DNA of 64,000 bases. Source: Capitulum mitella (lineage: Eukaryota > Arthropoda > Thecostraca > Pollicipedomorpha > Pollicipedidae). Within the stretch, counting starts at the first letter, position 1, and the number at the start of each line of letters is the position of its first letter. Below the pieces are notes generated by a model. The model made no database searches. It saw only the letters and a program-made list of their open reading frames with translations, and was not told the origin of the DNA. The stretch covers positions 7,844,618-7,908,617 of the forward strand of contig CP099839.1 in NCBI GenBank assembly GCA_030062745.1, in the 5' to 3' direction. Positions 56,595-64,000 of the stretch are shown here, piece by piece. Both the position numbers and the translations under genes were made by a program.

Positions 56595-57190
56595 TATTTC
56601 TTAACCGTGGCTTCACCCTTGCAAGGATGCCTCCTTCACAATTTAGCACGGGTACCTTATAGGCCAGCAATGATCCTGCTCACAGGTCAGCAAGGGTCCC
56701 TTTGCTGCAGAGAGAACACGATGACTTTTAAAAGGGGTCAGTGCTGTATACAGACCAGCGGGTGTCTCTTCAGAGGGACAGGGACCCTCTATGCACTGTC
56801 AGGTGTAGACCACTCTGCAGGACTCCATGAGCCCCTTTACAATCCGGCAGTTGCAAGGGCTCTTTCAGAGACGAGCAGGGGCCCTTCAGGGGCCAGCTTT
56901 TGGGGGCTCTTTACAGGGCAGCCTCTACAGGCCCGTGGGGACCTCTCTACCGGCCGACGGCCCCTTTAGAGGCCGACAGAAGGCCATGCAAAGCCTCTTG
57001 GCTTTATAATTAATCATCTTTTGTCGGTCGGCAAGGGTCCCTATATGGACCAGCAGGAAGCCTTTTATAAACTAGCATGGGACCTCCTTATAGGGCCCCT
57101 ATGTAAAGACGTCAGGAGCCCTCTGCAAACCGGCAGGGGCTGTCTGTGCAAGCCGGAATAGGTGCCTCTTCCACGTGCCAGCATGACCCC
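56595..57190. repeat. Degenerate 30-45 bp tandem repeat
   Basis: Recurring pieces of the form (a)agggtccctt.t..ag(g)ccagca(g) (for example ggtcagcaagggtccctttg, ggccgacggcccctttagag, tcggcaagggtccctatatg). It is open in places but without a recognisable protein. Confidence 0.65.
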
Positions 57191-57349
57191 CTTAGCTAAT
57201 AAAGCAGCCTCATCTAGTGAGTAGTCATCCCTGAGAAGAACGAAATTAAAGGCCCCTTATAATGGTGCTCCTTGCCCGAGGGGTCCCAAAGCAGATAATT
57301 CGGAAAATCCTTATGCGTTATGTGCGGAAAGGCTCCTTTCAGCCCAATA

Positions 57350-57680
57350 TGGGCGTAGGGATGGGGGAGGGGAGAAAGGAGACCACGGTCCCCACGTTTT
57401 GGGAAATTTAACATTAATCCTATGGGGAAAAAACGCCCCTGGCTCCCCCCACACTTTTCCTGGATGTTCCTACGCCTCTGCAACCCAAATCCAGGGCCCC
57501 TCCGCACAGTGCGCGGAGGGAACCCTGGATTTTGGCCGGGAACCGTGGCGGCGGAAACGGGGACAGTGCCCTTTATGGCGAAATTTAGGATTAATCCTAT
57601 GGCGTTGCATGAACAGAAATGGCTCAACAAGTAGCCGGTGCCTTCCCCCATCGCCGGAGCACGCTCCTCCACTGGTGGCC
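57350..57680. repeat. Dispersed repeat, fuller copy of the 10.5-kb family
   Basis: A left edge gggcgtagggatgggggagg and an internal inverted edge ggatgttcctacgcc at 57,465 bracket about 125 bp. The part 57,560-57,668 matches GH3 intron 2 (10,561-10,680). Two similar aaattta..attaatcctatgg blocks occur at 57,403 and 57,580. Confidence 0.65.
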
Positions 57681-58544
57681 GGAGGGGGCCGCCTCCGTAC
57701 TAAGAGAGGGACTCAGAAATGCTCTTCCCCCCTCCCCCGGGGCGTGCTTCTGGGCCATGACACGAGGGGAAACAATGACCCCTTGACCACAGGATTGGTG
57801 TATTTTAAAACCAAGGCTCTTGAAAAGCATGGACGTCTGCAGGCCCTTTTGCTGTGCACAGGAATGTCGATTTCTTGAAATGATTGTGGGGTCAGCCGAG
57901 GACCCGACAACCTAACCTTCTTCCACATGTAGGCTTCTCAACGGATTTAGCTCACTTTGTTTTGACCAACGGAAGTTTGTAAGTCCTTTGGTACCATTCA
58001 CCAAATGAAACATTGCATTTATCCCCATGTATAGAAGTAGATATATCAATAGAAAATGGGAAAATAGATAAATACATCGCTTTAAACTTTATTCTTTACT
58101 TTTTGTCTATCTATTATCCATTGAGGCCATTATTTTCATTGTTACTGCTCATTTTCTATTTAAATCGACAGGAAATATTGGAGGGTGCCACACCAACGTA
58201 CACTGGGTGGGCCCAGATCAACATTGGGTGTGCCAGGGCCCTCTTAAAAGAATACAAATCGACACCCCTGGCTGCGCAACTCATACGGTGATGGCAGAGA
58301 AGGCAAACGACAGGGATACTGTCGTTCTTTGGCTGCGACCTGAAAGATCAACACGTGATATAAATGGGTGAAATCAGGTCAGAAAGAATCGGATCAGAAA
58401 TTTTTGTTTCATTCCACTTTCACGGTAAGGAGCGAAACAGACAGGAGGATGGCTTGCACGTTGTATGGGGAGCAGGTGAAAATCTTCACGTCAGGTGAAG
58501 GTTAAATGTGCTGTTAGCACTTGCGTAGAAGTATATAAACAGCC
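57681..58544. other. Intergenic, no gene recognised
   Basis: No coding motif or repeat family identified. Confidence 0.4.
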
Positions 58545-58811
58545 CAGGCACGTAGCCAGGATTCTCCTCAGGGGGGGGGGGCAAATATCAAATTTTCTTC
58601 ATATGCCACAGGCACATGATAAAATTTTCAAGAAAAGGTAACAATTTTAGGCAATTTATCTCATACTTAATGTACAGCAAAACATACAATGTTTCTTTTT
58701 CCAACATAGATATGATCACTATTACGTATTGATGCGAAATCGCCGTGAATTTAGTGTAGACCGCTTGGCTCAGGGGGGGGGCATGGCCCCATGCCCTTGG
58801 CTACGTCCCTG
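58545..58811. mobile_element. hAT-like MITE, copy 2 (267 bp) with exact 8-bp target duplication
   Basis: CAGGCACGTAGCCAGG ... CTTGGCTACGTCCCTG, flanked on both sides by aaacagcc (58,537-58,544 and 58,812-58,819). The 8-bp duplication and CA...TG ends identify the hAT superfamily. No transposase. Confidence 0.9.
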
Positions 58812-58834
58812 AAACAGCCAGACATTCGCTTGGA

Positions 58835-59088
58835 AAGCACATAGCCAGGATTTTTCTCGGGGGGGGGGTGTCATATGCCACCTGCATAGGACAGAATTCA
58901 TTTAGGAAAGAGCAGCAATTTTATAGGAATTGGCCTCATATTTCATGCACATGAAAAGATATGTTTGTTTTTACATTATACGTATGATCACTATTCTGTA
59001 TTCCTGTAAAATCGCCTAATATCTACTGCAGACCGCGTGGCTCGGGGGAGGCAATGGCCCCATGGCCCTCCCCCTTGGCTACGTGCTT
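58835..59088. mobile_element. hAT-like MITE, copy 3 (about 254 bp)
   Basis: Same family 24 bp downstream of copy 2: AAGCACATAGCCAGG at the left, CTTGGCTACGTGCTT at the right, collinear interior (cctgtaaaatcgcc, gcagaccgcgtggctc). No clean target duplication was seen. Confidence 0.8.
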
Positions 59089-59415
59089 GCCTGGTAGCAA
59101 GCTGCGCTTCTCGATTAAAGCGATTATTTCTCTGATGATCATGACGTCATTTATTTGCATGTACACTTGGGATACAAAACATACGCACAACCGCCGCGAA
59201 TCACTCGAGTTATAGCGCGCTTTCACGTGAGTGGGCTAAAAGTAGGTATGAGGTTGTGCGGTGATTTTGTTGGCTGAATGATGTCGATTGCTACTTCATG
59301 TGATGTATTCACTTTTAGACGCAAAGACTTATATTCTTATGCTTTCCTGGGCGTTTTTCTCGCTATGGAGACGCGAAACGTCGTGCAGCATTTCTTATAA
59401 AGCCAAGCTGCGATG
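59089..59415. other. CpG-containing stretch upstream of SNX4, possible promoter
   Basis: CpG dinucleotides are common here and stop at about 59,413. The abrupt change suggests the SNX4 transcription start lies near 59.2-59.4 kb. No TATA box or CCAAT box is clear. Confidence 0.3.
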
Positions 59416-61194
59416 AAAAGGCAATAGATGAATGTTAAACAGAAGATGCAGTAAAGATACTGTCTTGTCATGTGTTCAAAATTCTGTAAGATATGTGCCA
59501 ATGTGTGAGACTTTGTTGGCAGCTCATGCAGTGCATGTTGTCAAGTTTTGTACAGATACCATAGGCATTAAAGTGAGGAATTCTGCAATCAGTACAAAAA
59601 TGAGGGCCTCCCCTGTAGAGCCAGAAATGAGGGAAAAGCTTCCTTGGTCAGCCATGGACTATTGCAGACCTTTATGCATGTCTGTGCCCACAAATTCTTG
59701 TATACAAAGAATACATGATTATATCTATTGAACTGCAAGTGTATTTCTGGAAATGCAGTTTATTGTATTTCTTATAACTACTGTGTTTTGACCTCTTCCT
59801 AGTTTGCTACCCTCAGTAATGTTATTTTGTGTAGTTATATTGGATTTCTTTCATTGATAGATATATTATGATTTTGTTTGTTTAGAATTGTGCTTTTATC
59901 TCATATTCAGTTTTTTATTTGGTATCTTCATCTATTTCATCATAGTTTCCATGTTACATATCCTTTGCCTGTTTGTTCAGTTTTTGCATTTTTATTCTTC
60001 TGTTTTCACATTTACTTTTGTAACATTTTCCCTTCACTATTGATCCATGTCACAAAGGAAATAATGAAATTATTGACATAATAATGAGGACACTATGGAT
60101 CAGGGTTGGAAATTTGTTTTTTCTCTTCAATGTTAAAGTATAATTTTGTTTTGGAGCACACAAATTTTCAAAGAATAATACTGGCTGTTTTGTGTGGGAT
60201 ATAATGTTTTTTATATATATATATATGAGTAATATAAGTTGGCATTCTGGGTGTTAATCAGTCTTGGCATGATACCTTCTTAATGAATGGAGACAGAGTC
60301 ACTTTCATGCAGAGATGGAAATTTATCAGCATCATTATAATGTAGCTTTTTGATGGTGGGACATAAGATTTTGAATTAGCAAATGTTTTTGGAGCACATA
60401 TTTCCTGATGTCCTTTGACATTAAAAAAGAACACCTTGTCTAGCCTTGCTGAGAAAAGCAATAAGCCTTGATCATTCTTGAATGTTTTAATCAACATAAA
60501 AAAATATTGTAAAAATTACTAAAGAAACATGGGGAAATAATTTGCCAACATTCCTTATGTAATGATTTGGATTGTGCTGCAGTGACAAAATGGCCTGTTT
60601 TTGAAAAAAAAAGACTGTTTATTCCCCTTTGTTCAGCCAAGGTGTAAGAAAGTCCTTAAAAAGCATCTCTTCATTGCATTTGGTGCTATGAATGTAATAT
60701 TGTATTGTTTTAGTGTGGTGTGGTGCATCTCATTGGTAGAAATACCTGTTATAGACTTTGAAAGTTGATGTACCAAGTTTTGTAATATTTTTCTCTCAGA
60801 GAAATCAGGTGACTAATAGCCAAAACACAGCATGGAGGATGGCCTAAATGAAAGCCAGTCTGCTGATTTGGAGTCTTCTGCATCTCCTGGTGACAAAGTG
60901 ACAGCAGAAACACCTCCAAGAATGGAAAATGTTAAAACAGGTGGATCTTACAAGGTGAGGTACTGCTTACAGACATTTGATGGCTATGGATAGTTACCAC
61001 TTTGTGCATCTCAAAGCTTATGATGTCATTTTTTAAATCACTACAATGACAAAACATGTGATTGCATTTGATCATCATGTTACTTGGTTTAAAATGGTAC
61101 ATGTTATGTTTTGCTGACATGTGTTTCACAGTTATGATGTGGATGTTGTAATATGTACATGACTTGGAATGATTCAGACATCAAGGACATTTTA
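59416..61194. other. CpG-free block over the 5' part of SNX4
   Basis: No CpG was seen by eye in about 1.78 kb, including the first coding exon (60,832-60,954), while TpG/CpA are abundant. CpG reappears at 61,195, and the exon at 61,234 is CpG-dense. Confidence 0.85.
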
Positions 61195-63606
61195 CGGTCT
61201 GGTTGCTGAAACGTGAGCATGTTTTGCTGTCAGGAGCCTCTCTCGTCTGTGATGGAGATCTCTGTGTCCGAGTCGGAGCGGCGCTACAATGGTGCCATCA
61301 ACCTCAACGAGTACTACACGGCGTACCTGATCGAGACGCGCGTCACCGACCCCGCCTTCCACGGCGCACCGTCTCGGCTGGGCGCCCTCTGGCGGCGCTA
61401 CAGCGAGTTCGAGACGCTGGCCGGCTACCTGGCCGAGGCGTACCCGTTCGTCGTGGTGCCGCCGCTGCCCGAGAAGCGCGCCTCGCACGTCTGGCAGAAG
61501 CTGGCCACCGACCCGCTCGACTCGGAGTTCATCGACCGCCGCCGCGTTGGCCTCGAGGTCGGTGGTGTCGGGCGCCCGCCGGGCCGCGGGTACAGTGCCC
61601 GGCCAGCGGTGATGTGGTGGAACTTTGAGAAGCGCTTCCCCCTGTCACGTTCTGTCACTGCTGCTTATGCCTTTTGTGTTCCAGTTCTGATATTTGCATG
61701 GGTCTGGCAACTCACGGAGAGCCTAGGAGCCTAGGATGGCAGTCCCATCAACGTTCAGAAGGCACGTTCAGCCATGGCCGTCTGTGGACTGGCATAGCGT
61801 GATTCAACATTTGGGCTGTTTCAGAGTTTCCTGTTGCGCGTGGCATCTCATCCGATTTTATCGTGGGACCCTATCTTCATGCGATTTATTCAGGACGAAA
61901 GAGACTGGAAAGAGATTGTAACTGGTACTGGTAAGTATGCTGTGGTATACATCTCTTTTGTGATGACCATAATTTTCTGTTCTTTGCGGTACTCGGTGTG
62001 TTCCACATATGTTTCGCCGTGTCTCGTGTAGTGCTGTGAATTGAAAGGTTCACGAAACATCGTCAGCGTCGTTAACAAAAGCATCGTCAGCAAAAGTGGA
62101 TATGTTGCAGGCTATTTGGAGAAGGTGGAAAGACAGTTGAAATCCCTGAATGCCACCATCCGCGTGAAGAAAGGGGACAGCCGGTTTGATGAACTGCTTA
62201 GCTATGGAAAAGAGCTCGAGGTTGGTTACTCTAAAAACAAAGTTCATTGCTAGACTGGGATTTTAGTCCATTACATTTGCTTCAGAACTGTGAACCTGAC
62301 AGCCAAGGTTTCAGCTGGCGAAACAGTGTAATCGTGGAGGATGTGCATAAAGGAATTGCATCGTTGAATCTGTTGTAGGCGAAATTTAAAGCCTTCGAGC
62401 GTATGTCTCGTTGTCGAGTGTGGCGTTTCAGTGTGTATGCATTTGTCTTGGGCTCGGTTACCGCCAGTTTCCGTTGACACCGGCCGGCGTCATGGCTGAA
62501 AAGAAGCTCTGCAGAGATTATAAAGAGCGCCCCCTGCCGCGAGAGACGCCGGTCGTCCGGTGCGTCGTCATGACAGTTTGCGTTGTTGTCCGGGTTCTCC
62601 GACAGCTGGATCATCGGACAGTTTTGATCCAGTCAGCTGGAAAGTCTTGCAGATTGTTCACGGTCCTCTTTTATTTTGTTTGTTTTTCATTTTTATGCCT
62701 CACGCGGCTGAATCAAACTGAATATTAGCCGTCGACCTGAAAGTGCAAAGCTAGCGGAGCCGCAGGCCAAACTCCTGGTCGCATCCCAGCGACCGGTGAG
62801 ATATTCGACAGCTCCCCTATGTCGAAAGACGCCGGCGCTGACGCTCGCGGACCGCGCGTTCGGCGCCGACCGACGGCAGAGTCGGGCGGCCGGCGTCGAC
62901 GTCGGCCGTGCCCGGCGGCCAGGTCGTGACGGCGCTGCCATCGCCGGCAGACGCACCTGACGAACGTGCTACGCTCGCGGGCCCGCCTGACGGACGCGAC
63001 GCACGCCATCCGGCGCCAGCACGCCAACTACGGCCGCGTGCTCAGCGAGTGGTCGGCCATCGAGACGCGCATGGGCGACGGCCTTCAGCGCGCCGGCCAC
63101 TACATGGACGCGCACGCGGCCAGCATCGACGCCTTCATCGAGGAAGAGGAGGTGACGACGGCCGGGCGGGAGGCCGCCCTGGCGTCCGGCCGATTGGGGC
63201 GTCCTGGCGCTGATCGTGGGGATGCGGTGGAGCCGGAGCTGGTTCGTCATGGCGAGCTGCCGCGCTGGTCGGGATCAGGCTTGACTGGCGTCGTGGACGA
63301 TGAATTGGCTGTGCGGCTGGGGCCGCGGGTTGATTCGTTGACGACTTTCGTTGGATTCTTGGCTGGGCGCCTACAGATGATGGTCTCGGGTAGTTGACGG
63401 CACTTTAGACATTCGTGCCGTGACCGGGTTTTGACCAGCGCCTCTTGCTCTCTCTCAGGTGTACATTGACCAGCTTAAGGAGTACATGTACTATGCGGCG
63501 GCGCTGCAGGCAGTGTGCCACAAGTACACCACGATGCAGTATCAGCTGGAGCGGCTGGACGATTCGCTGGCAGCGCTCTCCCATCGTCGCGAGAGCGCGC
63601 TGCAAG
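60832..63606 (+). CDS. SNX4: Sorting nexin 4, first six coding exons (3' part outside window)
   Basis: Exons: 60832-60954, 61234-61557, 61825-61930, 62111-62220, 62951-63151, 63459-63606; phases join (0, 0, 1, 0, 0) and the last donor is phase 1. The exon with the start appears to begin at acceptor 60,799. The protein starts MEDGLNESQSADLESS (acidic, disordered), then a PX domain (MEISVSESERRYNG..., LWRRYSEFETL, VVVPPLPEKRASHVW, FIDRRRVGLE) that binds phosphatidylinositol 3-phosphate on early endosomes. The SNX4-type BAR region follows (ANYGRVLSEWSAIETRMGDG, YIDQLKEYMYYAAALQAVC, MQYQLERL). SNX4 drives endosome-to-plasma-membrane recycling and aids autophagy. Two donors are non-consensus (gtcggt at 61,558, gttggt at 62,221). 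About 330 residues are visible; family length is near 450, so the last exons lie beyond the window. Introns of 270-730 bp contain nothing recognised. Confidence 0.93.
62908..62959 (+). repeat. 52-bp segment spanning the SNX4 exon 5 acceptor, copy 1
   Basis: gtgcccggcggccaggtcgt...gccggcag/acgcacctg includes the true 3' splice site at 62,950. A near-identical copy is at 63,697-63,748. Confidence 0.9.
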
Positions 63607-63696
63607 GTGACCGAAAACTCGACATCCTTGCCCGTGCCTGTGTGAATCCGCTTGGATGACATGGCTCTGTTTGCGTTGGTGAACGTTCCCGCGTCT

Positions 63697-63748
63697 GTGC
63701 CCGGCGGCCAGGTCGTGACGGCGCCGCCGGCGCCGGCAGACGCACCTG
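63697..63748 (+). repeat. Copy 2 of the SNX4 exon 5 acceptor segment (decoy splice site)
   Basis: It repeats the acceptor and first nine exon bases, then runs into ttctgtgagt, so a 13-base decoy exon with a donor is present. It does not continue the SNX4 frame. Confidence 0.85.
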
Positions 63749-64000
63749 TTCTGTGAGTCGGTGCTTGATTGTTCTTGTGCCTGCAGTTACTTTTCTACTT
63801 ACGCCGATGTCTTTCCGATTGTATATATACATCGGTGTCTGTGGCCGCGGGCGTTTTTTTTTCCGCGACAACATCTATACGTGCCGTTGTCCGACACTGC
63901 CATGACGTTTACGCCTCTGTCTATATTGGCCAGTGTCTGTAGTTGTACACGCGTTGTTATCTGTCCGTGTCCGTGTCTGTAGCTGCCCCTGTAACAGATG
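63749..64000. other. SNX4 intron running off the window
   Basis: Simple-sequence-like gtctgt/gtccgtgt stretches; no exon recognised. Confidence 0.4.

Overview
This is eukaryotic nuclear DNA from an invertebrate. Coding exons are short, strongly GC-rich at third codon positions and split by GT-AG introns. All four host genes read on the + strand. The intervening DNA is full of hAT-like and piggyBac-like miniature elements, a non-LTR retrotransposon, a tRNA-derived SINE and many minisatellites. The gene set and exon style suggest an arthropod, plausibly a crustacean such as a barnacle; that last step is inference.

Layout. 0-8.2 kb: a 30-bp coding-phase minisatellite, a decayed LINE (endonuclease, reverse transcriptase, RNase H) and a piggyBac-like non-autonomous element with a hAT-like MITE inserted in it. 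8.56-16.65 kb: a GH3-domain gene (acyl-adenylate family), eight exons whose phases all join. A 1.2-kb piggyBac-like element and an unassigned AT-rich ORF lie in its introns. 16.7-20.6 kb: intergenic, with transposon remnants. 20.6-38.3 kb: a hexokinase gene of ten coding exons (448 aa), with a likely promoter at 20.6-20.8 kb and two extra candidate first coding exons at 26.3-27.0 kb. 38.3-41.4 kb: no gene seen. 41.38-52.74 kb: a secreted modular trypsin-like serine protease (signal peptide, LDLa, PAN-like, LDLa, PAN-like, Pro-rich linker, trypsin domain) with an apparent frame break just before its first LDLa. 53-59.1 kb: minisatellites, microsatellites and MITEs. 60.8-63.6 kb and beyond: the first six coding exons of a sorting nexin 4 gene (PX domain and start of the BAR region), running off the window.

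The genes do not form a pathway: hexokinase is glycolytic, SNX4 acts in endosomal recycling, the protease is extracellular, and animal GH3 proteins have no settled function. The most interesting large-scale pattern is CpG content. I see no CpG from about 59,416 to 61,194 (5' part of SNX4) and only one between about 21,106 and 22,667 (first intron of hexokinase), while neighbouring DNA, including the very next SNX4 exon, is CpG-rich. This is what germline methylation confined to the 5' part of two housekeeping genes would leave. CpG statements were made by reading, not by computation.
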